From Paroedura picta (Eukaryota; Chordata; Lepidosauria; Squamata; Gekkonidae): a stretch of DNA of 64,000 nucleotides. Shown piece by piece: positions 24,101 to 34,522 of this stretch. The notes beneath the pieces are model-generated. The model did not search any database, was not told the origin of the DNA, and saw only the letters and a list, made by a program, of their open reading frames with translations. Positions within the stretch are counted from its first letter, which is position 1, and the number at the start of each line of letters is the position of its first letter. A program made the position numbers and the translations under genes. The stretch is from contig NC_135376.1 in the NCBI RefSeq assembly GCF_049243985.1, forward strand, positions 42,761,001-42,825,000, read 5' to 3'.

Positions 24101-27071
24101 AATGCAATTTGACTACTGCTACAATTTATTTATTTAAAAATGATATGCTTCAAGAGGTTCACAATATCAGTCATAGAAGCATAAATTTATTAAAATTAAA
24201 CCTGTTAAAACCCCAGGGTTTAAAACAGTTGACAGTGTGAATAATACTCATATCAGCCCTCAGGCCAGATTCAGAGTGTAAAAACAATATGAAAGATCAA
24301 CCCCTAGTTAAAAGCCTGGATTTTTAAAATAATGTTTTGGCCTGGCACCAAAAAGAGTCCAGGTGCTTTTCAAGGGGAAGGGCATTCCACAGGTGAAGTG
24401 CCATTACTCTGGTGTCCAGCCATGTCTCTCTTCCCTCTGAGAGAGAGAGAGCCCTTCCTGTCTGTTCTCTCTTGGCTACCAAAGTGAGGCCTCCCAAACC
24501 CACACCTAGATCAATGAGGCAGATGCCTTTTTGTTAGTAAAGGACTGCTTTGATTGCTGTGTCCTGGTCCCAAAGAAGATGAAGTAACAGAACATATCCC
24601 TTTCCTCACTATTGTGGCTTTACACCTATTCAGATCAAGATGCAGATAATGCAAACGGAGCATCTAGAATTTGCAAGAGCACTACCAATTTAGACTGGAT
24701 TTTGAACTGCTTCATGCACTGGATACATTCACTGTGTGTTTGTCCTTCTAACTACTGTCTTGTTAGTGAAGGAGCCAAGCAATAAAGCCTTATGTAGGCT
24801 TTCTATGAACCCAGGCAAAATTCAGTCATGTTCTTAAAAGGGGGAAGGGGGAGTTACTATTTAGTAAGAAAGCAAAAAATGGAAAATCAGGCACAGAAAA
24901 ATACACATAAAAATTGTACTCTCGCCAAATTAATGGGCAGGCATTTATTTGCATTTCAACCATTCAAAGAAGAGTAGTACAATGTTTAGAGAGGCAAAGT
25001 TATCCTTACCTTAAAAAAACTGGTTTGTTTTCTTTATTTTTGTACCAGTGTGGTAAGGTAAAGGTATCCCCTGTGCAAGCACCGGGTCATGTCTGACCCT
25101 TGGGGTGACGCCCTCTAGCGTTTTCATGGCAGACTCAATACGGAGTGGTTTGCCAGTGCCTTCCCCAGTCATTACCGTTTACCCCCCAGCAGCAAGCTGG
25201 GTACTCATTTTACCGACCTCGGAAGGATGGAAGGCTGAGTCAACCTTGAGCCGGCTGCCGGGATTGAACTCCCAGCCTCATGGGCAAAGCTTTCAGACTG
25301 CTGCCTTACCACTCTGCGCCACAAGAGGCTCTTACACCAGTGTGGTGGATTACAGCAAATATATAGGCTGCAAAGGAAAATCACTGTTTTTATGGGAAGG
25401 AAATGTATGAGGTTGACATCATATTCACTATGATTTAATTACATTTCAAATAAAGGAGAAGACATAACTGATGAGAATTTATTTGAAAATGCCTGCAGGG
25501 GCTGTCTAGTGTAACCACAGAAGATAATAGATATCAATTATATGCAGAACTACAGGTGGACGGATAACAGTGTCTGGCATTTCACAGCCTCTTACTAAAG
25601 TTGTCCAAAAGGAGACTTTATAGCAAAGAAAGAGGCATTTTTTGGCTATTAGAATACAAAAGAATCTTTATATTTTAAAAAATCACATATATCTGCTGGG
25701 CAAACATATCTCTTATATTATGTACATCTGTTACTGTTGCATTTGATTAGTAAGGTGTGGCTAATGCTTGCAACGTCATTAATGAGTTGGAGACGAGATC
25801 TCCACCCTGTGTCTGAACTGTTTTGTGATCTTTCTGTGTCTTCCGCTAGGTGGCAAACTCTAACCAGACTACACTTACCTAGAGTATTTATATTCCTTAT
25901 GATTTTAATCAGTATCAATGCCCAGTCAAAGCAGCAAATATTCTACCTACACAAAATTCCTACAGAACTTCTGAGAGTAGTTCTGATGCACATGAAGTAC
26001 TGTGAATTACCATGTGCTATAGCATTATATGGAAACTCCCAGCCCATGAAACTCCCAGATCATTTTTGTTGGACATTACAAGGCTTTGATACGTACTGTA
26101 CGTACTGTGTTTATGGAGCATTCACATTCTAGATTTTGTTTCAGCCTCTGTCTCCTCAAGGGGCATGGTGGGAGAGGGAATCCACTGGCTGAAGCCAACT
26201 AGGTTCAAGTCTGTGCCCCCAGATTTGTTGGGACTAATGCAGAGAGAGCACTGGCTTCCATTTCATTTAAATTTTTCTAAGGTATTCATTTCTGTTTCTT
26301 TGTAGGCCTTTTCTGCTTTCTATTATGTAATGAGCTTCCTAAATGCGACAAAAACACCTATGGATCAAACAGTGCAGAAAATTAAGGCGTTCTGCTCCAG
26401 ACCCTGGGATGAGGTATACAAATTCCCCAGCAATAAGAAACATGATCCCCAGCTCTGAGGAGGTGAAACCTCCCACTGGCACCAGTGCAGTATGATGTAG
26501 AGGTCTAATGAGCTTGGTTCATTTTTCTATGCTCAGGTGAAAGCAGCATATCCGAAGGTAAAAGAGAAGTACTTAAGTGACTACTGCTTCGCAGCTGTTT
26601 ACATAATGTTACTTCTTGGCAAGGGCTACCACTTCACGGAGGATACGTGGTCGTCCATCCAGTTCAGGGGAAAGGTATCTGAAAATGCAGAGACTGAAAC
26701 TGGGAGTGGCCATTGGGTAGTGGTGGAAAGTTTGGGAAGCACATACTTCTCATTGGCAGAGGTAGAGGTGGGATTGAGTGTTGGATCACACACTTTTCTC
26801 AGAAGTGCCTCAACTTTGTGTGTCCCTCCTGTTGTGACTTTTGTCCTTTCTATTCTCATTTCAGATTGGTGAAAGTGATGCTGGATGGACTCTGGGCTAC
26901 ATGCTGAACCTCACCAACATGATCCCTGCGGAGAGGCCCTATACACCGCCGCTGTCCCATATTACCTATATTAGCCTCCTGGTCATCTGTTCCCTTATGA
27001 TGGTGACCCCATTCCTTCTAGGCTTCTTGTTTTTTTGTCAACCAAAGTGCATGAGAAAGGCAATTATTTAA
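2964..27071 (+). CDS. ENTPD1: ENTPD1 (CD39) ectonucleoside triphosphate diphosphohydrolase 1, complete, 10 coding exons
   Basis: Membrane ecto-enzyme that hydrolyses extracellular ATP and ADP to AMP at the cell surface. Coding exons: 2964-2982, 11808-11935, 14604-14721, 14970-15120, 18878-19037, 22783-23019, 23782-24042, 26306-26413, 26537-26674 and 26865-27071. All junctions are GT-AG and the phases fit, giving 509 codons including the stop (508 aa; human CD39 is 510). Seen in the protein: N-terminal membrane segment about residues 18-41; ACR1 DAGSSHT at 55-61; ACR2 GATAGMRLL near 129; ACR3 with EEGAYGW, whose first Glu is residue 174, the catalytic base position in human; ACR4 DLGGAST from 213; ACR5 [15 protein letters not shown] from 445; C-terminal membrane segment about 475-498. 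The close match to human CD39 in the ACRs and in the LTNMIPAE stretch separates it from ENTPD2, 3 and 8. No frameshift or premature stop was seen. Confidence 0.96.
3385..3935 (-). mobile_element. 5'-truncated LINE (CR1/L2-like), 3' end
   Basis: On the minus strand, 3657-3899 encodes [20 protein letters not shown] and a following [13 protein letters not shown], the typical end of a CR1/L2-type reverse-transcriptase ORF (SALAPALWNSLP...). The 3' non-coding part continues to about 3385. A related copy lies at 32425-32780. Confidence 0.7.
4463..4902. mobile_element. non-autonomous hAT element, 440 bp
   Basis: Termini GGGGTCCTCAACCCC and GGTTGGGGACCGCTG are inverted. Flanked by a perfect 8-bp duplication CTCTACAT at 4455-4462 and 4903-4910. 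The interior is GC-rich with repeated TGCATGCGTGGCAACT-like units. Same family as 15477-15852. Confidence 0.88.
4921..5157. mobile_element. non-autonomous hAT element
   Basis: Termini CAGGCTTTCTCAACC and GTTGAGAAAGGCTG are inverted. Flanks AACTACAG (4913-4920) and AACTACTA (5158-5165) are a slightly diverged 8-bp duplication. It is related to 5646-5944, which lies in the opposite orientation. Confidence 0.8.
5330..5405 (+). repeat. LINE 3' tail with AAATAA repeats
   Basis: ACCGCCCTGAGCC...GGGAGGGCGGTATATAA is a small hairpin followed by TAAATAAA repeats. The same tail occurs at 10056 and 18050. Confidence 0.6.
5646..5944. mobile_element. non-autonomous hAT element, 299 bp
   Basis: Termini CAGCCTTTCTCAACC and GGTTGAGAAAGCCTG, with a perfect 8-bp duplication ATCTAAGG at 5638-5645 and 5945-5952. 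Confidence 0.88.
8831..9015. repeat. 70-bp imperfect tandem repeat
   Basis: CAGCAGCCAGGNAG recurs at 8861, 8931 and 9001, exactly 70 bp apart, with similar GCATGC/AGCC blocks between. About two and a half units. It lies in ENTPD1 intron 1. Confidence 0.65.
10056..10141 (+). repeat. LINE 3' tail with (AAAT)n microsatellite
   Basis: GCCTCCGGGGAGGGCGGTAT, then about 14 copies of AAAT. The same structure is at 18050-18160. Confidence 0.7.
10366..10656 (-). mobile_element. tRNA-derived SINE (Sauria-SINE type), minus strand
   Basis: On the minus strand it opens GAGCCTCTTGTGGCACAGAG with an A box like TGGCACAGAGTGGTAAGG and a B box GGGAGTTCAATCCC. It ends in a BovB-like part (CACCCCAAGGGTCAGACATG) and CCTTTACCTTT. 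A 10-bp duplication ATTAGATTTA flanks it at 10356-10365 and 10657-10666. Nearly identical to 25055-25335. Confidence 0.85.
11808..11935 (+). CDS. ENTPD1: ENTPD1 exon 2 (N-terminal membrane anchor)
   Basis: Acceptor ATTGCAG and donor GTAGGT. It encodes residues 7-49: a short basic cytoplasmic stretch (RK before the membrane), a hydrophobic Leu/Ile/Val-rich segment, then a basic linker ending RKNNK. The length and hydrophobic profile match exon 2 of CD39, although this part of the family varies in sequence. Confidence 0.9.
11936..14603 (+). other. ENTPD1 intron 2
   Basis: Holds the 826-bp element at 12061-12886. The remainder (12900-14600) shows no clear element; degenerate hAT-like TTCTCAA bits occur near 13333 and 13884. 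Confidence 0.5.
12061..12886. mobile_element. 826-bp unclassified insertion with 12-bp target duplication
   Basis: CTAGTAGTAAAT flanks it at 12049-12060 and 12887-12898, identical at all 12 positions. Inside are three diverged units starting near 12231, 12341 and 12470 (TTTAAAT...CTCCC...TTCCAGGCTG...GAGCTGGCTCTCCA), with poly-C and poly-G runs. No coding potential was recognised. Confidence 0.65.
14604..14721 (+). CDS. ENTPD1: ENTPD1 exon 3 (ACR1)
   Basis: Starts [20 protein letters not shown], the phosphate-binding apyrase conserved region 1, and continues with a stretch almost identical to human CD39 (AEKENDTG). Ends in phase 1 at a GTAAGG donor. Confidence 0.96.
14970..15120 (+). CDS. 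ENTPD1: ENTPD1 exon 4 (ACR2)
   Basis: Acceptor TCCTCCCAG. Encodes [15 protein letters not shown] up to [16 protein letters not shown], which carries apyrase conserved region 2. Ends in phase 2 before GTACTA, a weak but acceptable donor. Confidence 0.95.
15477..15852. mobile_element. non-autonomous hAT element, 376 bp
   Basis: Termini CAGCGGTCCCCAACCC and GATTGGGGACCACTG are inverted. A perfect 8-bp duplication CCCTAAGT is at 15469-15476 and 15853-15860. GC-rich interior. Same terminal family as 4463-4902. Confidence 0.9.
17972..18660. mobile_element. GC-rich element remnant related to the 1822-2155 MITE, split by a LINE tail
   Basis: CCCATTATGCATGGCGGCAG at its left resembles the terminus of the 1822-2155 element. 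Further echoes are GAGTATGCATGGGGGTGGGGC near 18178 and GATTACGCACGGGGCTCGG near 18440. The LINE tail at 18050-18160 interrupts it. No right terminus was found. Confidence 0.4.
18050..18160 (+). repeat. LINE 3' tail with (AAAT)n microsatellite
   Basis: GTAAACCGCCCTGAGCCTCC, then GGGGAGGGCGGTATATAAG, then about 15 AAAT units. Confidence 0.7.
18878..19037 (+). CDS. ENTPD1: ENTPD1 exon 5 (ACR3, catalytic Glu)
   Basis: Encodes [20 protein letters not shown] and then [14 protein letters not shown]. The first Glu of the EEGAYGW motif is residue 174 in the joined protein, the catalytic base position of human CD39. Acceptor CATGCAG, donor GTAATA. Confidence 0.96.
19038..22782 (+). other. ENTPD1 intron 5
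   Basis: Holds the foldback retroposon at 20355-20535, a poly-C run near 21331-21344 and purine-rich sequence at 21400-21550. No other element was recognised. Confidence 0.45.
20355..20535 (-). mobile_element. foldback retroposed repeat with 13-bp target duplication
   Basis: The left arm (GAGTAGCCGTGCCGGTCTGA...) and the right arm share the AGAGTCCAGTAGCAC...AAGACCAACAAAGATTTATTC segment in opposite orientation. TGCTGTTTGCTAT flanks it at 20342-20354 and 20536-20548. Other copies of the family lie at 42541-42762 and 63464-63545. Confidence 0.75.
22783..23019 (+). CDS. ENTPD1: ENTPD1 exon 6 (ACR4)
   Basis: Acceptor TTTTTGCAG, phase 0 at both ends, 79 codons. Contains [17 protein letters not shown], with the ACR4 Asp at residue 213 and Ser at 218, then [13 protein letters not shown], a CD39 signature. 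The first 14 residues diverge more from human than the rest of the exon. Confidence 0.96.
23020..23781 (+). other. ENTPD1 intron 6
   Basis: Contains a remnant resembling a tRNA-type SINE on the minus strand near 23440-23510 (GCAGAGTGGGGATTTGAATC) and a LINE-like stretch near 23615-23690. Nothing else recognised. Confidence 0.4.
23782..24042 (+). CDS. ENTPD1: ENTPD1 exon 7
   Basis: Encodes [10 protein letters not shown] through [15 protein letters not shown], with the conserved extracellular Cys residues of the family. Acceptor TTCTGCAG, donor GTGAGT, phase 0 at both ends, 87 codons. Confidence 0.96.
24043..26305 (+). other. ENTPD1 intron 7
   Basis: Contains a LINE-like fragment near 24120-24400 and the SINE at 25055-25335. 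From 25350 to 26300 nothing was recognised. Confidence 0.45.
25055..25335 (-). mobile_element. tRNA-derived SINE (Sauria-SINE type), minus strand
   Basis: Close copy of 10366-10656 in the same orientation. A perfect 11-bp duplication ACCAGTGTGGT lies at 25044-25054 and 25336-25346. Confidence 0.87.
26306..26413 (+). CDS. ENTPD1: ENTPD1 exon 8
   Basis: Short 36-codon exon, easily missed by ORF length. Encodes [15 protein letters not shown] through AFCSRPWDE, matching human AFSAFYFVMKFLNLT and FCAQPWEE. Acceptor CTTTGTAG, donor GTATAC. Confidence 0.94.
26537..26674 (+). CDS. ENTPD1: ENTPD1 exon 9
   Basis: Encodes [17 protein letters not shown] and [16 protein letters not shown], matching human VKEKYLSEYCF and GYHFTADSW. 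Acceptor GCTCAG, donor GTATCT. Phase 0. Confidence 0.95.
26865..27071 (+). CDS. ENTPD1: ENTPD1 exon 10 (ACR5, second membrane segment, stop)
   Basis: Encodes [20 protein letters not shown], nearly identical to human CD39, then a hydrophobic segment ([11 protein letters not shown] through LGFLFF) and a short basic tail CMRKAII. Stop codon TAA at 27069-27071. Confidence 0.97.
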   Translation: MGESDAGWTLGYMLNLTNMIPAERPYTPPLSHITYISLLVICSLMMVTPFLLGFLFFCQPKCMRKAII

Positions 27072-30000
27072 TCTGGGTTTGGCCTCGCCCAGAGTTGACC
27101 ATTTAGATCAGAAAACAGTGCTCTTCTGGTGTATTCAACTATAACGACTGGCTCCAGTGAGGTTCCACTATCTCCAGCAACACTCAAGATGGTAACATGC
27201 TGATTTCCTGTCCTTTTTCTTGGTTTGAAGACTCAATTCCCATCCTGCTCCTGAATGGGGCCTGACAGTAGGAGCCTTGGGTGTTATATTAAATGCCTCT
27301 TTCTCTCAGGTTTGCCTTTTGTGTATTGCCTTGGTCATAGGAATACAACACCAGAGGGCACCCATTCAGAAATGATGAAACACAGGGTGAGACTCAGCCT
27401 AGCAGGAGCAGCCCCTTTCAGTCCCTCGGGAAGACCAACAGTTATACAAAATGCTGCTCGTTGGGTCCATGTATGTTTGTTGAACTTCCACTTTGTGGGG
27501 AAATCTTCCATGCAAAGCTTTGTTTTTCATTCAGGAAGGAAAGGCATTTGACAACAGCCTGTCTACCATGTCTGTGCATCAGCCAAAAAAAGGGAATGCA
27601 CCTGCTCTGCAGAACTTGCCACAGTGGTACATATCAAACATGCATTTTTCACAAAACATTAATCTGGGAGAGAACGTCACTCTGCATCTACCAGGAATGA
27701 TCCCTAACCCAGAACCAGCATTTTTAAAAACTGTGGAGTGCCAGTAGCTGCAGTTACTGGGAGTGGACCATGTGTTACTGGACTACCTGTGAATTGTTTT
27801 GAGTTCGTCAAGGTGATCTGCAATCAGATGGTTCCTATTGGCTGCATACATCCAGGAAACTTGACATTGTACTTTTTAAAGCAGCCTATATTGATGCTGT
27901 TGCCATCATCAAGTACAGTGGAAGATCACAGAAATTGGGAGTGTGTGTGTGTGTGTGTGTGTGGGCGGGGTTAATTTAAAATCTTTGCAACTTCTTTCAC
28001 ATCCTTTCAGCTGAAGAGCTCTCAGATTAGAGGATACATTCTTTACATCCCAGAATCTCCAGCAGCAAGGGAGGAATGAAGTTCCAAAGGAGACTCTGAC
28101 CTCTGTGACTGAATAGCACAGGGTGATTCACATTGATGTAACTGGAAATGAAGAATTCACATAGCCAAAGCCTTCCTTGCCCTCTTCTAACAAGGAAGCC
28201 AGTCTGTGATACAATCTGCTGAATGGCCTACCAGGAAGCTTCTGTCTTTTATGGATGGTCCTTTCCTACAGTTGGAATGAGAGGTATCCTCACCAAACCA
28301 GCCAGTTGCCATTTTTAGTCATTCATACTCTGCCACATTGTAACTGTAGGGAAGCTTCATGTCGCCCAATTCACCCCCCAGGTCATCCAATGCACCCATG
28401 CTGAGACCAATGAAGTGGGATTGATTGTTGACTTTATGGAGAAGCTGTATGGGTATCTTATCCTAGTTTATATTTTTATTCTACTTTTATTCTGTTTTGC
28501 AAATCTTGTTGGTATCCATTCTCTTGCAGACTAACAGAGCTACCCTCTGAAAATATGTAGTCTAATGGGCATTTGTATGCCAATATATTGTGCCTCCAGT
28601 CTTCAATAGCATCCTGCTGGCATTCAGAATAAAAGGGAGATGGAGAAGGAGGTCAGATTGGGAAGACAGGAGCTTTGAAAGTAGTGCATAGTGCTGTGAG
28701 TCAGAGGCTGACCTGGTTGAATCAGCACGTATTTAACATTCATACCTGGTCCTGAGGTGCTTTTTAGCTGTTAGGGGAGATGAAGCTGGCTATGCTGGTG
28801 CTTAATCCATCGTAGTTGTCTTCATTCCAATAAATGCTTATGCTTACTAAATACAATGTAGGCATGAAGTGTGCATACCCTCAGGAGACTTTTCCAATCA
28901 GACAGTTGTTCTCCTCAGGAATATTAAAGGAGGGCATAATCGTTAAGTGGCATCACAGCTCACTGGATGACAGACATGTATTTCTTGTAACCCAAACTAG
29001 AAAAGGGAATATAGACAGAGAACAAACATTTTAGGAAATAAGAATAAAACCAGCATGCTTAGAACAAAATCTTTTAACTTAGATGTAATGAGCTGGGTGT
29101 TATAGTGTACTTCACTACATTTTGGGCACAAGTACAATCTTCCTCAAAGCAAACTCAGGAAAAAAATTATTTTTAATTTGTAGCAGAAGCTGGTTTTGCA
29201 CAGCTCTAATTGATGCTTGTGTCAGTCATAAAATCATCCCCTTCCTCCTCAAAGCAATTTTTCAAAACTAATTCTTAAAAACCGTAATAAAAAAAAACAT
29301 TACAGCATTTTATCTCTTAAACATGAAGTCAGCTTTAAAAAATGAACAGTGTCTTCTTCAGAAATGGGTGGAGGCAATGAGTACCTTTTGATGACTAAAG
29401 TCAGGAGGTAGCTGTACTCCTCTCCTGTGAGAAAAATCCACACACAACCTTCCTGTTTTATCTGCACGCAGTATCAAATGGTAAATGTATCAAATATGAA
29501 GAATTCTTCAAAATGTTAGGAATATTGTGCAAGTGAACATTTCTGTATGAGAATTAAAACCAGTATCTTTCAGTCTGGTTTTCAAATCAATTTGGTCTGT
29601 CCTCATCCCCAGTATTTACTAAAGGAGTACATTGGGTTGATTTGTCTTTATCTCTCGGGTAGAATCCTGCTGTAATTTCCATTGTGTTTTCAATAAAGGC
29701 AATGGGCTACAAAACAGTAAAAGCTATGCCCACTATTCACTACAATCTTATTTCCTTGCCAAAGACAGCATGTTCAGAGCTCTAGAGGGGCACTAATGTG
29801 AGCATTGTTTGAGCCAGACTTCCCTTTTCTACCTCTAGATTTCTGTTTTTACTGTCTCTGGCTTCAATGTAAAAGGCAACAATCTGAAATCAGAGGCAGA
29901 TGTTCAGTATAGTTTCTGAAGTGGATGCTGAGCCTTGACTATTCTTTATGAAGCAAGTGGCTTCAGGAACCATCCAACAGCTCCGAGTTTAGAGAGCTGA

Positions 30001-30890
30001 TTCTTCACGTGGCCATGCTTGACTATTGGCACAAGCTGGAGCCCTAATGTCCTCCCCACTTCTATACCTTGGTTTTGCTTGGGATCACATCACAATCCAT
30101 TTGTACCTCTGCTGTCCTTAGCAGCCAACTTGCATAAAAATGTATTGTCTTAAGCTGACTCCATTTAACCTGTCCAAATGTTTCTGCTTCCAGCAATTCT
30201 TTTCATGTGCTTAAATTGGACCACATGGACAGCCAACCCTGTTTTGGAGCCGGGGGCTGATTTAAAACCCTTTAACAAGGTACTGAGGCACTGAGGGAGG
30301 GGGTATGGTGTAAGACAAGGATTCTTGCTTCCATCAGTGCCTCTGCACTATTGATGGAGAGTCCAAAATTGGGTATTGCCAGAAGCTTATGTGCAACAAT
30401 CACATTTACAGTTCTGCAGTCAAATGCAGGCAATGTGCTCTCCCTATGCTGTCTTGTAGGGTATCCTTGATAATGCTAAGTCCCGTGCCTTTCCCTTTCA
30501 TTCCAAAGGCAGCAGACTATTCTTACACACCTCTGTATTTGTATTAAAGATGTTTTGATTAATACCAGTGAAGTTTATTTCCATTATTTCTAAAGGAGGG
30601 TAGAAGGGTTGGATCAAATAAACTATCCAACATGTTTTTAAATGGCAGGAATTGTCCTGTGCTGTATCTCCTGGTATTAGTTACATTCCAGAACCCCAGT
30701 TTTGATGGACTTCAGTGGATCCTAGTGTCAGGCTTTCTCTTAATTCAGAACCTGGGCTAGCAGCTTACTATACCTAATCTTAAGCAACCAAGGTCATTGG
30801 TGTCATGGTTGTGGAAGGAGGTCTTTGTGAATTAGTTGTATGCATTTGGAAACCTTGACCTGTCTCAACCCTGCTACTATCTTATGCTGT
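27072..30890 (+). other. ENTPD1 3' UTR and flank
   Basis: No coding signal. Candidate poly(A) signals AATAAA lie at 28829-28834 and 29692-29697; which one is used cannot be told here, and mammalian ENTPD1 has a very long 3' UTR. A (GT)n tract lies near 27941-27962. A fragment of the CAGACTAACAGAGCTACC-type repeat lies near 28480-28550. Otherwise this block is poor in recognisable repeats compared with the introns. Confidence 0.5.
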
Positions 30891-30899
30891 GCCAAACAG

Positions 30900-31320
30900 G
30901 AAGTATATTTGATTTTTTTAAGTTGCCTTTCACCCAAAGGGTCTTATGGCAACTTACATTAAAACCAAGAAAGTAAAAACATAAAAACTATTACTGTTAA
31001 AATAAGTGACGATCACGACACCACTGTTAAACTACCCAAACAGGGTTACCCTCCAAAGGGCAACCTACACAATTAAGCTCTACATGCCCTGCAAAAACCA
31101 AACAAGCCCGGATGGGCACAGGTGTCATCCTAGACTGCAGTCCATGGATAGGGGCCACAACTGATAAGGCCCTTTCCCCAGTGATCACTAATGGGACCAT
31201 CCTGGGGATAGGCAACAGCAAGTGACTCCTAGATGGGAGTGTGGGGGACTGTAATGGGAGAGGCAATCTCATAGGTTTGATATCCCCACACCAATAAGCT
31301 TTAAAGGTTAATACCATTTT
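30900..31320 (-). mobile_element. LINE (CR1/L2-like) 3' region remnant
   Basis: The left part (AGTTGCCTTTCACCCAAAGG...) resembles the AT-rich 3' ends seen at 3385 and 32425. The right part reads GERALSVVAPIHGLQSR on the minus strand, similar in layout to the other copies. Diverged and broken. Confidence 0.45.
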
Positions 31321-31439
31321 GAATTTGATCTGGAGACTTATTGGTAACAGATTCTCAGCTTTTAGTTCTGAGAATTTAGCTGCTCTTCTGGTTTCTTAAT
31401 GCTGATGAGAATTTTGAGGAGCAGGAATAGCTAACCTGA

Positions 31440-31860
31440 CTAGAGGTAACCTGCAGATTTATGCCTGCCCACAGAGGCTTATGGATCCAGAGAAATTCCT
31501 GAATGCTCTGCAGGATCCAAAGCCCCCCATAAACTCATTCGATGAGATGGTCAATGACTGGCATAACTGGCCACTGGCCACTATCTATGAGATTGCTCAC
31601 CAAAATCCTCTCCCTGCCTGCTCTAAACCAGCTCCCTGGTACACTGAGAAGCTGCACAAGAAGAAGTGGGAATTGAGACTGGAGCAAGGTTCTTGGCAAA
31701 CCCGTGACAAAGCTGCAAGAACATGTTATAGGATGCTTATGAAAGCCTATGAGACGGCAGTGATAGAGGCTAAATGGGACTTTTACGCCACCTCCATTGC
31801 ACTTGCCAGCTCATGCCTGACTCAATTATTTAATTTGGTCTGAGAGCCCTGTGAGAAGGG
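31440..31860 (+). mobile_element. LINE ORF2 fragment between endonuclease and reverse transcriptase
   Basis: The frame at 31481-31843 encodes 120 residues including PAPWYTEKLHKKKWELRLEQ, AARTCYRMLMKAYETAVIEA and KWDFYATSIA. This is the basic linker typical of CR1/L2/Rex-type ORF2 (PWFT..LR..KR...W......A.R.....Y..A...AK..Y). A fragment, not a host gene. Confidence 0.65.
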
Positions 31861-32424
31861 TGCATAATTAGTAGTCAATCGGAAATCAGCTGTGAGGCTT
31901 TTGAGAGTTACTTTGCAGATAAAGTCTTGTCACTGCACCATGATCTTCCTCATAGAACAAAAGTTTATTGAAGAAAAATGAAAGCATCTACAGTGAAAGC
32001 ATGCTCAGGACTGAGGTACAAAGCATAGCACAGGAAATATAGAGGTTTTCTCCCCTCCCCTGGGAATTCAAACCAGGCACAGTTCAAAGGAGTCAAAACA
32101 TAGAGATAACTATTTAGCCATCCGGAGCAACAGGTCTGGAAACTATAGAGTACTAACAAAAGGGAGGAGAAGGAATGTGGAGGGGAAAACAGGGAGGCAT
32201 AAAACAGTGGCAGGAAACAACCTTGGGGTGTCAAGCCAAAGCATCTGTGTTACATCAGGCCAAGACAGGTCAAAGCAACACCTTAACAAGCAATAGAATC
32301 GAATCACTGAAACTAAATAAAAACATGGCAGAAAACCTGGAGATTCTGACATTGGGAAACCTAGAGCAGTCAAGAAAAGCCAGAATTTCATTTTTATTTG
32401 TATATGAGTTTTAGGTTAGTGAAT

Positions 32425-32790
32425 TGATGTATTATTATTTATTTATCAAATTGACTTGCAGCAGTTCACAGTAAAAAGATGAAAACCAGCATGATCCCTA
32501 AAGCCCGCCTTAAACATTAACATTAAAAGATGGTGATGCAAGAGTTCTAACTCCCAGCCCCTGTCCAATTGCGGTCAAAAGCTCTCTCATTGGGAGTGAG
32601 GCTCCTGATCCAACAAACACGAAGGGAGCCCCTGTTGGCAACTCCGGAACCTCACCAAGGCCTCAACCATATGCCTGGCGGAAGAGCTCCATCTTGCAGG
32701 CCCCGTGGAAAGCTGACAAATCTGACAGGGCCCATTTTCGGGAGCTCATTCCAGCAAGTTGGGGCCAGGGTATAGTAATTGGTATAGATA
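32425..32790 (-). mobile_element. 5'-truncated LINE (CR1/L2-like), 3' end
   Basis: Minus strand reads LAPTCWNELPK, the same ORF2 end as 3657-3899. The plus strand CTCAACCATATGCCTGGCGG matches CTCAACCATAGGCCTGGTGG of the other copy. Confidence 0.65.
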
Positions 32791-32794
32791 TATA

Positions 32795-34500
32795 CATATA
32801 TTTTTGATATCACAATAAAATATATGAATTGCAAAAACAAAGAAGGAAAAAGAAACCCCAGAATTTAATGAAACCCTGGTTAAGAAAGCCTTATATAGCA
32901 ATAATGTAAATACGATGTGTCAACAGTGCTGACAGCTATTTTAAGTGCAATTTTAAAATTTTAAATGAACAAATGGTTTTATACTGTAAAAAATTGTAAT
33001 ATTGATGATGATGTTCACCACCCTGAAATGATGAGTCCAAGAGGGATGGTATATAAATTAAATTAATAATACTATATCTTACTTTGAGGCTGCCCAGCTT
33101 TTCTCTTGCCAACCCTCTTTATTAATGTAAGAGTGGGCAATAAAACAGTTGTAATATGACATCCCTACATGGTATTAAGTCAAATCTTTATTATTATGGT
33201 ACTAGACCAGTAGTCAAATTACCAATGGGAAGAACTAAAGGAAAAGAAATCTTATTACAAAGCATTAATTAAATGCAAAAAGTTAGAGGATACATACAAA
33301 ACATGGGAACTGCTAAGGCAAGCAATTAAACAAAATAACACATCGCAATTCTGGAGACTAGTTTCTGGTTGTACAAGTAAATCCTATCCATGGTATTAAG
33401 GCTTGTCTGTAGAGCAGAATGACCACCACTTGATAATTTCATACAAGGAAGAACCATTAATGTGTGATTTAAATTACTGATTACAATGAAAATGTGGGGG
33501 TTAATTTCTAGCTGCATAAGAATAATACTCTTTCTCAAAATCTAAAAATGTATTCCTATCTTGGCAATTAGAAATAATCACCTACTTTTGGGGACCTATA
33601 CAAACATGAAAGAAATTATGACATTTAGATGAGCCATAGTCCAGAACTTTCTCTACTGGCCAAAAAAGCTTTGTTAATATTTCAATGCTGTTTGGCACTC
33701 TGGGGTCCAACATCTTTTTTCTCAGTAAAAACCTTGAATGAGATGGGAATTGTTTTACATTTAGGCAGAATGTAGCAGTAATACTTTGCTAGCCCCAGAA
33801 ATTACTGGACTTGACAGGATGTTTTAGCAAAGGAGCTAATAAACCTGAATCACACCTTTAACTTTGCTTATTTTCCCCATTAGATTCAAGTGGAGCAAGT
33901 TTGATTTTTTTTAAAGATAGGATTTATTTATTTATTGGTGTTTTATCCCACCACTTTCCTTAGACTTGTGGTGGGTTTCTCTTTGTCCCTTTGTTGTCTT
34001 CCAAGATATCCAGCTAATCTTGCAATCAGTTCTTGTGATCACTGTTTGCATAGATAACAGATTCAAGAACAAGCAATGCAGTCTACCCAGTGTTGATAAT
34101 TTGAAGGTTGTATCCGACTGAGCAGACACAAAAGGGATGAACTATAATTGATTCCATGTTTTATACAAGTTAATTAAATTACCCAAAAAAACATGATCCC
34201 AAGAGACCTCTCTCACCGGTAAATTAGATGAGAAGAGGCAGTTCCTGTTATGTAAAAGTTGACATCCAATAACCATGGAGAGTTCCGAATTGTGGTTCAT
34301 AAATTCTGGATTATCTCATTTATCAAAGGGTTGGGTTTTTCTTTTTATATATACGTTAATGAGTTAATGGATTTTGTTTTCGTCATCTCTTATAGACTGT
34401 AACATTCATGATGTTGTTATGTCTTGAATGTTGCCCATTAATGAGGATACTGCACTCTCCTGTGTGCTGCTTGTTTGTGAGATTTTGATCTGGTTTCTGG
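32795..34500. other. intergenic, AT-rich, nothing firm
   Basis: A degenerate LINE tail (CACCACCCTGAAATG...GGTATATAAATTAA) is seen near 33015-33065. The rest has no recognisable feature. Confidence 0.4.
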
Positions 34501-34522
34501 TTTACAGTGGAAGTCAGTCCCC

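Noticed and set aside
31481-31843. 120-residue open frame that looks protein-like
   Set aside because: It is the linker part of a LINE ORF2, not a host exon.
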